NCBI GenBank assembly: GCA_037157565.1
Contig: JAZHRO010000036.1
Span: 22,184,501 to 22,248,500 of the forward strand
Reading direction: 5' to 3'
DNA: 64,000 bases
Source: Thalassia testudinum
Lineage: Eukaryota; Streptophyta; Magnoliopsida; Alismatales; Hydrocharitaceae
Shown: piece by piece, positions 46,286 to 56,721 of the stretch
Layout of the letters: each line of letters starts with the position of its first letter
Position numbering within the stretch: position 1 is the first letter of the stretch
Notes under the pieces: model-generated
What the model was told of the DNA's origin: nothing
The model's input: the letters and a program-made list of their open reading frames with translations, nothing else
The model's database searches: none
Made by a program: the position numbers and the translations under genes

Positions 46286-47287
46286 GCATCGCGGGCCAAT
46301 CATCACCTAGCTGAAGGCATTAAACTCAGCATTTGTAAAGACTACCCGATCTGACCAGAATCTTACAGAAACCAAGTCCTATTCTTCCACTTCTACTCTC
46401 CTGCTTGCTTTCATTTTTAACAATGAGGACATTACATTGGCTAAGCATAGGGGGTGGATATTTCTTATGAATCTTTTTGTCAACCGTAACAGTAATTTCC
46501 AGTTTTCCATCTTAAAAAAGAAAAAAAAGAACAAAAAAAAAAGAATTAGGAGACGAGAACTTAGGCATTAGGAGTTGCAAACTTTAGGAATTGATACTTT
46601 GGGACCTGAATAACTTAGACTCTTTAGGTCTTCGGGCTTAATTAGCCTGGTGTCCACTTGAATGTGGACTTAGTCTAGAGTCCTTGCCAAGTAATTCTAT
46701 TTTAAATCATTCAATAAATTGGGATGATAAGTATATGACTTATCAACCTGCCCTCTGATTTTAGGTGACTTTAAGCCTAAGCATCTACATACTGTTTGCA
46801 CTGACTCACTTTTCGGCGGTTTCTTCGGAAATTAGGTAGCTAATGAACTATCTAGGGTGGTATGGCTAGTAAGTTGTAGATGGCAACAGATTATCGGCCA
46901 GTTGTCTAGAGCCCAGCCACAAGGCCATTTTCTTTATATTGCCTTTAGGTAAATCTTAGATCAGAGAAGCCACCTACTTAGGAAAAAGAAAAAAAAATAT
47001 ATACAAGAAAAAAGAAAAAAAATAGAAAAAGGAGAAAATAAAAAAATAAATGAAACCACACTTCACCACACGAGTATGGCTGGCAAGTTACCATGGGTAA
47101 TAGCCCATAGGTCGGTTGTCCAGAGCCCAACTCAAAAAAATGCACAATAACTCCCAAAACACTTAGGGAAGAAGCGGGCAAGTAAAATAAACCGGAGAGA
47201 TATACACTGGGTTAGCCCTTATGTTGACCCCATAAACAAAAGTATGGAGAAAGCTACCGTTCGAAAAGATAAAACCTTTAGGAAAGG
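46286..47287 (+). other. 3' noncoding region of B
   Basis: No gene. It contains the internal polypurine-like site (about 46421-46456), an A/G-rich block (about 46980-47050) and two diverged copies of a 60-base unit with 'gtatggct..gttgtc.agagcccaac' (about 46859-46920 and 47073-47132). Solo LTR F interrupts it at 47288. Confidence 0.65.
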
Positions 47288-48744
47288 TGGTCGTGTCGTG
47301 TTTTACATGTTAGAAATTGAGGTTACAAGTAACCTGTCGTCGTAGTTGCAAAACACGTTGATCAAATAAAATTTATATCGAAACTCCAACGGAGTCTTGA
47401 GTCGAACATAGGGAGGCGATGTTTACTTTAAGTGAAAACCGTGCTTCGTTTCATTTCTTTTTGGTATTTTAGGGTTTTGATATTTTTTTTGTATTTTTGA
47501 AATAAAAGAAATCAAGCAAACGTATCACAAGATAGAGATCTGGAACAAGTCTGATATATATTGCTTCTAATGTCAGTTACAAGAAACTATGAAAGCATAT
47601 AAAGAGAGGGAGGTGAGAGGAAATCCCCGGAATCAGTTGTTCGGCGAGACGATGGCGCCTTGCAGAAGCTCGGACGAAGGAGGTGGGGAGCAGGACGATG
47701 GAGGTGAGATGTTGGAGGACGTCGGGTTGAGGAAAGCTTCGGCGTAGCCCTAGAATGGAGGTGAGAAGACGGAGTTGATCTGCTACCAGAATGGAGGTGG
47801 GAGGATGGCTCCAAGGTGACCTATGAAGGGAGATGGGAAGTTGGAGCCGTATTTAGTTGGGTAGAGATTTGCTACACTAATAGGCACCTTGGGAGCTTGA
47901 GAACAAGCTCTAATGGAGCGTTGGTAGGCTTTCTAGAGCTTGGGAATAGGTGGGAGTAGAGTAGGTAGAGATGGCTTGGAAGGGAGGGGATGAAAGTCCT
48001 TTTATAGTGGTGGAGAAGAGGCAAAAATCGGTATGGGACCATTAGTGACATCCAGGCCGTCGCTGGAAACATCGCTGTAGGCAGCTCATACCCGCTGGTG
48101 CCCACAGCTAGCTTTGCTGGCATGCGATGAATTACCGGCGGTTGTAAGCATCGCTGTAAGTCCAGCTCATGCGTCGCTGTAGTCCACCTCACGCTGCGCT
48201 GGCGTCGCTCCTGCCTTGCCGTGCACACGTGCGTGCCCACGTGCTGGCGCTGTGCGCATGCACTGGCAGCCTGGCCTGTGCCACGTGGTGCAGTCTGGGC
48301 CATCCATCTTCTTGTCGTAGGGGCTGCTACAGAGGTTGAATTGAGTCGATTTTCGCATCGTTAGGCTACGATTGTCGACCCGAATCCATTCGCACGGTCG
48401 GATTTATCATTTGAAGCTTCGAATTATGTCTCATAGTCCCTTGACCATTGATCTTCCTCGGACTGCATATGGTGCTACAAAACTCCGATTGAGGTGATTT
48501 CAAAGGCGTTGGACTCCGATCGTCGTCTTGATCAGATCCGTACAGTCAGATCATCAATTCGAGGCTCCAAAATAAATATCCTTCTCTCCTAACCACAAAA
48601 AGGATGCAATTAACCTAAATTATATACAACTACTCTAAATGCGGAATGATGCATGCTATGAAATATTTATAACATGAAATGCAAATCTAAGCCTAGGAAC
48701 ATCCATGAATAGGCATTTTACCCTCAGTAAATGTGTTTACATCA
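47288..48744 (-). mobile_element. Solo LTR F
   Basis: 1457 bases in minus orientation, starting 'tggtcgtgtcgtg' and ending 'tgtttacatca'. Flanks are aaagg (47283-47287) and caagg (48745-48749), a TSD with one mutation. It resembles G and C and, more distantly, the LTR of B. No internal sequence is attached. Confidence 0.82.
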
Positions 48745-49151
48745 CAAGGTGACCTAGGGTTGTAGAAACTCGAAGTCAGTTTTAACGGTTGCCTAGTAAG
48801 TCTTTCACCGTTGGACAAGATGTTTACCACTTAGAGTCCTTTCTGAGTCTTGGGCGGGTCGGGTAGCCGTACAAAGTTATCCCGAAACTCTCAAACTCCA
48901 AAAGTACAAAAAAAAATAAGAAAAGAAAAAAAATTTTTCTATCTTTTTTTTTCAAATAAGGAGAGGGATTGGGTGGTTTGCATTCTGGTAGACACCTGAG
49001 CACTGTTGAATTTTTGTAATTAGGTCTTGAGGTTGAGATTTTCTAAAGCAATCGACGAATTTTGCCTAAGTAATCGAATCCTGATTTTACTTTTATAAAT
49101 AGCATTTAGGTTAATTTTGCTAGGGACTAGCAAAAAGTAAGCATGGGGGTA
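48745..49151 (+). other. End of B 3' noncoding region with PPT
   Basis: About 400 bases of B after F. The polypurine tract is at the end: 'tagggactagcaaaaagtaa' (49121-49140) followed by GCATGGGGGTA (49141-49151), directly before the LTR. Confidence 0.8.
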
Positions 49152-50923
49152 TGATAAACATGCATGAATTCATGATAAAATGCTTATTTATGATAGTTCC
49201 TAGGCCTAGCATTACATATCATAGTATAAATATTACATAACATTCATTACACTGCATTTAGGATAGTTGTACATTATGTACATTAATTCCAACAGTTTAT
49301 ATGGCCAAGAGGCAGTGCAACATCATTGTAGGCTTCAGATGAGAAATCTGACCATACGGATGGATCCGAAGCTACGATCACAGTCCGCTAATATGAAAAT
49401 CACGACGATCAGAGCTCCGTAGCACCCTATAAAGGAAGAAGAAGGTGGACGGCCATGATGGTGCCACGGGGTACCATCGCAGCCCTCTACCCTAGCCGTA
49501 GCCCCTCCACCCAAGCAGCACCTACGAAGTCTCAACCGTTGGATTCAAATCCAACGGTCGTCAAAGCACCACGTGGTATGCTTCAAGCCATGAAGAGAGA
49601 GGGCTTCGCACAATCGCAACCGTTGGATCAAGATCCAACGGTCATAGCATGCTGAGCCTTAATTCTTAAGTGAGGCACAAAACCAACCTAAGTGCAACGG
49701 TTGGTGCTTTGGCTCACAACGCACGGCCGCACGGTCGAAGCCCCACGAGTGGATTTTATCCATTGAGGGTGCGCGGGTAAGAAATTGAGCTGTCGATGGA
49801 TGATCGAGCGGCGAGGGAAGTAGCACGTGGTGTCACTGATGCGCGAAACCTATGCATGCGAGATCCGATGTGCGGGCGTACGCGCAATGCACGCGCACCG
49901 AAGGCATGGTCCAAAGCATTATCTTCCATGCACTCAAAGCCCTTCATCGTCCATCCAAGGGTGGGGATCTACTTTGCTCAGATCAGTATGTGCCAACGGA
50001 TGCCAGCGAATGCTCGATGGATGCTTGTGATGGCAGCTGACAATGTGAGATGGACGGCCAACAAGGTTTGAGCACGATCAACGCACGAGATGGAGGGCTA
50101 GCGTAGCGCATGCGTAAGCGTGCGCGAGCTGGCTACAGTGACACTTGAGCTAGACCTATAGCGATGTCCTGAAGGTCGCTATTTGTCTTATGCCTATTTT
50201 AGCCTCCTCTCATCCATTATATAAAGACCCACACACCTTCCCTTCGAAGTCATCTCTCCCTTTGCTACACCCACCTACTATAGAGCTCTAGAAGCCCATC
50301 AAAGCTCCCAAGAGCTCATTCCCAAGCTCCAAAGGTCCCCTATTAGTGTAACGATCCCTTATCCCACCAAATATTCATCCCTCATCCCATCACCTTCATA
50401 GGTCACCTTGGAAACGTCCTTCCACCTCCATTCCGGTAGCAAATCACCTCTGCCTCCTCACCTCCATTCCAAATCCTCGGTGAAGCATTCCTATACCCGG
50501 CATCCTCCTGCATCTCACCTCCATCGTCCTACATCTCAACTCCTTCATCCAAGATTCTGCCAAGCGCTGTCATCTCACCGAATAGCCGATTCGGGAGATT
50601 TCCTCTCAACCCTATCTCTTTTATGCTTTCATAGATCATTGTAATTAACATTGGAGTGATATATATCATATTTGTTCCATCTCTCTTGTGAATTTATTCT
50701 TCTTGTCTTTTTATTTCAAAAACATAAAAAAATAACAAAACCTCAAAATACCAAAAAGAAATAAAATGAAGCACGATTTTCAAGCAAAGTAAACGTCGCC
50801 TCCCTATGTTTGACCTGGGACTCCCTTGGAGTTTTGGTAAAATTGTATTTGATAACTAGTTTTGCAACTACGACGATAGTTTCCTCCAAACCCTGATTTC
50901 TTCCATGCGAAACATGTTCATCA
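49152..50923 (+). repeat. 3' LTR of B
   Basis: 1772 bases, from 'tgataaacatgc' to 'atgttcatca'. Two long palindromes, at 49534-49559 and 49619-49643, each carry TCCAACGGTC on the plus strand and TCCAACGGTT on the minus strand. TATA box at 50218-50226. The U5 block ('cctatgtttgacctgggact') is near 50805. Confidence 0.9.
50218..50226 (+). promoter_or_regulatory. TATA box of B 3' LTR
   Basis: TATATAAAG, same context as 25027-25035 in the truncated 5' LTR. Confidence 0.7.
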
Positions 50924-51790
50924 TCTGCCTATATTCTTTCAACATTAGCCGCAAGTCTTTCGGTTTCCTCGCCAGTCGATAAGTTGCTGAACCATCCACA
51001 TGCTTTCGCTTCCTTCATCGACACACCATCTCTTTAAATCCCTCTTCCTTAAGCCAAGACCTTTTGAATTTAAAATAAGTACCTGTGATGGATTCCTCCC
51101 CGCTATCCCACAACAAGGGAGTATGATCTAAAAAGGGTCTAGGCATTCCTATCACAGTAGGGAGTTGGAATCTCGCCAGTAAATCCGCATTCCCAAAGAT
51201 CCTATCCAATTTTGAAACTAGCCCATTCCCATTCCTCCATGTAAACTCAACCCTAGCAGAGGGGTACTCATTCAAGCCAAGCTCAGAGACCACCAGTTGG
51301 AAACCAAGGGAAGCTCAGTCAGCTCTTTTGTTCCCTCTATCATTCTCTGATAGCACACAATTAAAATCTCCTCCCATGTGCCCCTATATACCCTCAGTAC
51401 TGCTCGACATCTGACGCAGTTCATTCCACAAGTTACTCCTGAATTGATTTGCACATGGACCATAGATACAAGAGATGACCAAGTCATGACCATCCCCTAC
51501 TGATTGAAATTTGTAAGACACCTGGAATTGGCCCTTCCAAACTTCTTTCAGAACCAACTTAGATGTCTTCCACCACACGGCCAGACCTCCAGATCTTCCC
51601 TGTGAATCCACTGCCCGGACATCAACTTGGCCACCCTAAAGGAGTGATTGCCACAAAAAAACTCCTTCAATGTGGGTTTCCTGTAGCAAAGCGCAATCCA
51701 TCTCCCACTCCCAAAGGTAGGGAGCCAGATAAGCTCGTCGCACCCCATCGCGCAACCCACACACATTCTGAGTCATAATCTTCTTCCCTT
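50924..51790 (-). pseudogene. LINE-2 ORF2, endonuclease part
   Basis: Minus-strand apurinic-like endonuclease (exonuclease-endonuclease-phosphatase family). Visible: NVCGLRDGVRRAYLAPYLWE (about 51715-51770), SGGLAVWWK (about 51585), VISCIYGPC, MGGDFNCVL-type (about 51345-51370), GVEFTW-like VEFTWRNGNGLVSKLDRIFG (about 51190-51250) and the D-H pair in FLDHTPLLWDSG. Stops and frame changes are present. The frame ends at 50924, where B inserted; RT is missing. Confidence 0.8.
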
Positions 51791-53352
51791 GGGCTCTTTA
51801 ACCCCCTGTTGCTCCCCAGCCCTTCTCTCTATGCATAGAATGGACACAATCTTCTCTTCCTTAAATTTCTAACCTCCACCAGTTATTCTTTTCCGAAGCT
51901 TATAAGGGGAGCGCATAGCCTTACCCTTTGAGGACGTCCCCATATCATAAGAGAAGGGATCTGAATTGTGTGATGAGGTGAACTGTGTAACCTCCTGCCC
52001 CTACCGGTCTGAATTCAGCACCACATGATCCCTACTGATTTCTGCCTCTTTCATCATGCCAATCACTGTTGATGGTTGTTCCACCCCCTTCATCTCCTCC
52101 TCCAGCATCTCTAAGAAATGTAGCTCCTTTCTATTCTTGAGTTTCGACTGATCTGTCTCAAAGGGCCCGCAGCTGTTGTCAGCAATGTGCACTTCAACCT
52201 CCTCCTCGTGTGCCCTTTGCTACCCCTGTTGCGATTCTTCATCACGAAGGATAGCTAGCTTCAACCGAAGGAGCCATGAGCTTCCCCCACACCTTAGTAT
52301 AATTTTGTCTGGAATTGGCCCCCCTCTCAGTACAGTCACCTCCACCTTGATTGATCTCCTATCCCCTTAGTAGAGGCCCACCCTTTCATTCTCTGCCAAT
52401 GCGGTGAAGCCTTCCATCACCCCCGCCACCACCCCTTTTGTTCGAATTTGCAAAGGAAGCCCCTAAATTTCCATAGTGCCCCTCTTATTCTCCTCCCTCT
52501 ACGGAGGTCGATCCTACAAGGCCCTATCGAATGGGGACAATATCCTCCACAAAACTGTCGTCCCCTTGAAGATTGTTGTGTGAAATGAAGACCTTCCACA
52601 TCAAGCATACCCAAGTCGATCAGAGCCACCCAGATGTGCCACCTTCCAACCCTGAGATGATAAGGATAGGGATCTTACCAGGTTTTGAATCTGCTCAAGG
52701 GAGAAAGAGTCGGTCATAATCTCTCCAATCAGGGTGCCCCTTATTGCCATCTTGCCACCTTAACCTCCTTTGTTTGAGGGATTTCAACATCGTATGCTTG
52801 CCCTATACTCACTGGTGGTGGTGGTGGCACCACCCCCTTCACTTCTTGGCCCCTTTGTTGTTCACCTTCATTCTGGCCCTTCTTCCCCACCCTCCTGGAC
52901 AAATCCTTCTTATGACCCTAGCCTTCGCATGCCAAACACAGTGTAGGATATTTGGAAACTACTACCATGTGACCCCTTCTTCTGCATCGATAGCACATTA
53001 TATCTGCATTCCCACCTCTCTATCTCCACCAAGAGTCACCAACCCTATGGGTCACACGAGTGTTAGCCCTGCCAGTCTCCATCCTCTCTCTTTGATGCCA
53101 CCTCCTAGACCTCCACACCCTCCAGCCGTCATCTTCTTCCCTAACCCTAGCCGCCATCAAGAGTTCCAAAGCCCTGGATTATGGAAGTATCAAGCTTCTA
53201 AATTAATTCCTCTACAAATGATTATGAAGCTACGCGACTAGAAATCGATCCCTATGATCAAAGTTATATACTCTATAACATAGGACTTCTACACACAAGC
53301 AACGGAGAACATACAAAGGCTTTGGAATATGATTTTCATGCACTAGAACCAG
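51791..53352 (-). pseudogene. LINE-2 ORF1 and 5' end
   Basis: A decayed nucleic-acid-binding ORF1. A zinc-knuckle remnant reads CLACEG then stop, GHKKD (about 52920-52960), with the last cysteine lost, in the same place as CLACGGHGHKRDAC of LINE-1. A DUF4283-like region is suggested upstream (about 52420-52630). 52813-52830 holds a short GGT repeat. From about 53200 to 53352 there is no coding; by the target-site copy at 53353 this is LINE 5' sequence or filler. Confidence 0.65.
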
Positions 53353-53841
53353 AATAGTTAATCATCAATGAACCGAATTCTAACTAATCCATAGAATATT
53401 GTTTGAACACAATAATGTAAATAAGCCATGATTTCAGAAGTAAAATTGAATCATAAATAAGTCAAATCTAATTTTCGAATCAACCCTTTCAAGTAGATCT
53501 TGTCTTACATTTCAGTCCCTAATAGCTTGCAAATGTACCCTACGAAATTGTATGCAGGTCCCTACCTTCTTTCAAGTTGCTCCCTACCAACTTTACTTCT
53601 TTCTCAGTCTAGTTCCTACGTGCTGGGTGGAGGAACGCTTCTTCACCTTTGTGTTTGCTGGCTAGTCTCGTCGAAACATGGCCAGAATCATGCTGCTGCA
53701 ATTGCATGGCTCCAGAGAAGGGTGGCAGACGATTGTCGAAGGAGGATCGACTTGATGGCAGCTTCAGATCTTCGATTGAAGTGGTGGGAAAAGGGGGAAA
53801 TGGAAAAGGAAGTTGGCGGCTCCGATGAAGGTTGAGGGGTG
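53353..53841. other. Target flank of LINE-2, unassigned LTR-like DNA
   Basis: Begins with the right copy of the LINE-2 target word. Phrases such as 'tacatttcagtccctaatag' (53509-53528) and 'ctccctaccaactttac' resemble the middle of I- and A-type LTRs. It should continue J, but orientation cues conflict. The 111-residue frame at 53500-53835 is not convincing. Confidence 0.35.
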
Positions 53842-55713
53842 TGATGGGAACATCATCATGAGCCATAACTAGCTAATTTTGACCCAATTAAGTCAGTAAA
53901 TGCTCCTACATAACTGCTAGAGAGTCACAAGTCACTGCATAATCATTTTGAGGGAAAAATAAGAAACTAGGGTTAAAACTACAATTTATCCAACCTATCG
54001 TCAATGCAGTACAACCACGGGTTTCCTCAAGGGTTAAATGAAGGTTAAATGGTCTTAGAAAGTTAACAAGTGGGTTAAAACAATCAGAAAAGGGTTTGCA
54101 TGTGTTCTTAGAATTAAATGAATTTTTGAAACCCTAAAAATAGACCTGCTTAATTAATTGAGGTTCTAATCAAGATAAAATTCACCTAAACCCACTAAAA
54201 TTCATAAAAAAATATTATCTAGGGTTTGGAGCTTTCAATTTGACCATCAGAACCCGTTTTGACCCAGAACGGAGTCACCGATAGACATTTACCCTAATTT
54301 AGATTTTTACATAAATTACCCAATCAAATATAGTAAAAACCAAAATCCAACTTCACCATTAGATTCCTTAGGTCCAAATTAGGTTTGTACCAAAATTTGG
54401 ACCCCAGATGAGTTTGTCTTGATCTAGCTTGCAAATTGCTCCTATCTGATTACATTTCTGCCCTTAACTTTCAAAATATTTTCAAACAGACCCCTAACTT
54501 TGTTGTCGTTCTCACAAAAGGTTCCTACTGCCATTAAACCTGTTCCTACTTGCTCTGGAGACCTTAAATTGGAAAGAACTCTCTGATTTCTTGACGAATC
54601 CCTTTCAAATTTGAAAGGGAAGTTCGTTAAGAAATTCCATTCCTTTTGAACCCGAACCTAATCCCCAAAACTTACCCAATCTCTCATGCTAACGCATGAG
54701 AGATTTGGGTTCACATGAGAGATTGGGGACTCAAGGGATTTTCCAATCTGGAAAGCCTTCCAAGCTTGGGAAGCTTGCTTCCCAAGCTGTGATCGCCCTC
54801 TGATGACTTATAAAAGAAAGCCCAAGCCAGGTCTAACTTCTCAAGCTTGAACTCGATTAGAGTAACCCCCAAATTCTTCCCTCCTCCACAGGTCGAATTG
54901 CTCTTCAAGCTTTGGCGACCCTCCTTGCCTCACCTCATCGTTTGACCGCAATACTAGTGGCAGATTGTCCTTCCTTGCCTTCTTCCACGTCGAGCAGCAC
55001 CAGCTGACGTCCCTATCTCCTTCATCCTCATCGTCCAACACTTATCAAAGCAAGCTTTGTCTCCAGTGTCGGCCATACCAGAATCGGTGCCAGCTCCACT
55101 CCCCATTGTCTGCTACTTCTCTAAAATGACTCCTCGGCCTCCCCTCATCACAACAGCAACTCCACACTTCATTTCAACCCCACCAATGACCTTCACAACT
55201 CCATCTTCCAACTCGTCGGTAGACCTCCGGTGAGCCGTAGCGGCTTCCATAGTTCACTTTCATTGCTGCTTCCACGCTCCACACCTCTGCCTCGACCTCA
55301 GGAGCAAAAGCCCTAACTTAGTTAGGTCAATTGCTCCTTCAGAATCTGCACCCAACTCACGCACCTTTGGCCACCCTTCTCGAGGTCGTCAGACCTCCTC
55401 ACACACGTTCACGCCACACAACCACCACCATTACACTCGCCACTCCACAGCGAATCTGTTGAGCCTTCTGACACGGCTGTGAGGCCTTTATTCTTGGATT
55501 TTAGGTTCCAGCCTCCTCTGCCATTGACGTAGTAGCTGCGGGCTTGCTTGAAGCTCTAATCAGGTCTGCAGCTCTAGGATCTCGACTCTAGACAGAGTGG
55601 AATTGGCCTAAGAATGTATTCATGTGGTCAATTGCAGCCTTTGACCACTCCTTACGGTCGAATTGGGCGAAGGAAGGAAGTAGCAGCGTGCGCAAGCAAA
55701 GCAGGGATGTTTA

Positions 55714-55756
55714 GTCCCATATCGGAAACAACTGAAGCAGCGCCATCGCATATATT
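55714..55756 (+). promoter_or_regulatory. snRNA-type USE plus TATA box in LTR I
   Basis: GTCCCATATCG (55714-55724; one change from GTCCCACATCG), exactly 24 bases, then CATATATT (55749-55756). Spacing equals that in H and A. A hairpin (AGAGG..CCTCT, 55768-55783) and the common GGGGTGAGGTCCC (55791-55803) follow. Confidence 0.55.
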
Positions 55757-55780
55757 GAATTTGTGTTAGAGGCTTATCAC

Positions 55781-56029
55781 CTCTAAACACGGGGTGAGGT
55801 CCCTCTCACCCATGCACACCCTTCACGCTCCTCGTCCGTGACCCCTCCTTCGCAGACCTGATGCACCTGACCCGCCTAAGCCTTCACTCCTCGGTCACTA
55901 CACCACGCCGATGACCTTGGACCTGGGTACGTGGATCCTCCGATTACCTAATAACACGATGTGCATGGCTCTGGGAGAGTAGAACCTAAGAGAGAGAAAG
56001 AAAGAGTGTGTCGGGCAGGGGAGGGTTTT
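55781..56029 (+). ncRNA. Candidate Pol III transcript in LTR I
   Basis: Predicted from about 25 bases past the TATA box to the first T4 run (56026-56029, GAGGGTTTTG). It shares GCTCTGGGAGAG (55968-55979) and a run of G/C-rich words with A and H. No T4 run lies inside. Not recognised as a known RNA. Confidence 0.3.
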
Positions 56030-56721
56030 GTTCTTCTGTGCATTGGCTAACACTTAGCCAAAATTTGAGCCCTTTCCCCTATGCTTAAAGAAGAAGGAAG
56101 AAGACATGCAGAAGCAGAGAGGACAGAAGAAGGAGAGATACATAGGAAGAAATCAGAAAAGAAGAAGAAAGCAGAAGCATAAGAAGAAGGAAAAAGCGAA
56201 AGAAGAAGAGAAAGGAGAAACAAAGGAGAGGGCTATTTAACGCATCTGTTTACTATAGCATTCAAGCTACTGTGTGGATATTTGATCCTGACTACTGTGG
56301 CATTATTGATTACTCTAGTTTCATATATCTATACTAAGTAATTGGTGATCTAAATTGCAATTATTTTGTTATAGATTTCTTTTTATCGTGTTGAATTATT
56401 GTTATACTTATGTTCTACATTGATTATCATTTTTCAGTAGTTTATTTGGGTTAAATTCTTGTGCTCATTTGCATTATTAGAGATTAGTGTGTGAATTCAT
56501 ATTGCTCCCTGTGTTCGACCTCGGACTTTCAAATTCGAGTAATAAAATTTATTTGTTTGAGTGCTATTTTGGCTATACTGCAACGCGACAATCTTTTTTT
56601 TTTTGAAACAAAAAGGAAAGTTATAGTGCAACGATAGTAATCCGGGAGAGCATTTTATTAATCACTATAAAACATGATTACAACGTAGACCCCCAGATAT
56701 GTATGAAAGACCAACAAACAT

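Larger units (their letters stand above)
24796..50923 (+). mobile_element. LTR retrotransposon B (outer limits)
   Basis: Plus-strand Athila-like element with a truncated 5' LTR (24796-25732), PBS, leader, gag, protease, RT, RNase H, integrase, 3' noncoding region, PPT and complete 3' LTR (49152-50923). Element A (25965-39635) is inserted in its leader and solo LTR F (47288-48744) in its 3' noncoding region. Coding parts contain many stops and frameshifts. No flanking TSD is available because the left end is deleted. Confidence 0.85.
24581..53352 (-). mobile_element. LINE-2, split and partly deleted (outer limits)
   Basis: The poly-T start at 24581 (poly-A on the minus strand) and 53352 are flanked by an identical 13-base word, aatagttaatcat, at 24568-24580 and 53353-53365. 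The 3' terminal piece is 24581 to about 24795 and the 5' piece is 50924-53352; element B lies between. The RT-coding part of ORF2 is missing, as is the first part of B's 5' LTR, so one deletion across their junction explains both gaps. Confidence 0.75.
53842..56595 (+). repeat. 5' LTR of element I, left arm
   Basis: Starts 'tgatgggaacatcatcatga', related to the start of LTR A, and runs 2754 bases to the LINE-1 insertion. It holds the snRNA-type promoter box, the opening hairpin, a purine-rich tract (about 56085-56240) and the U5 block 'gtgttcgacctcgg' near 56512. The remaining bases are at 61624-61648, giving an LTR of about 2.78 kb, close to A. Confidence 0.88.

Noticed and set aside
49528..49643. 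Palindromes as a CRISPR-like or integron-like array
   Set aside because: Spacing is irregular, there are only two per LTR, and the setting is eukaryotic LTR DNA.
24176..53841. J plus 53366-53841 read as one solo LTR
   Set aside because: The left part is clearly an LTR end in minus orientation, but the right part resembles a plus-oriented LTR middle; the far end and its TSD are not found.
53500..53866. 111-aa plus-strand frame and 85-aa minus-strand frame
   Set aside because: No conserved motif; composition and neighbours suggest LTR-derived DNA.
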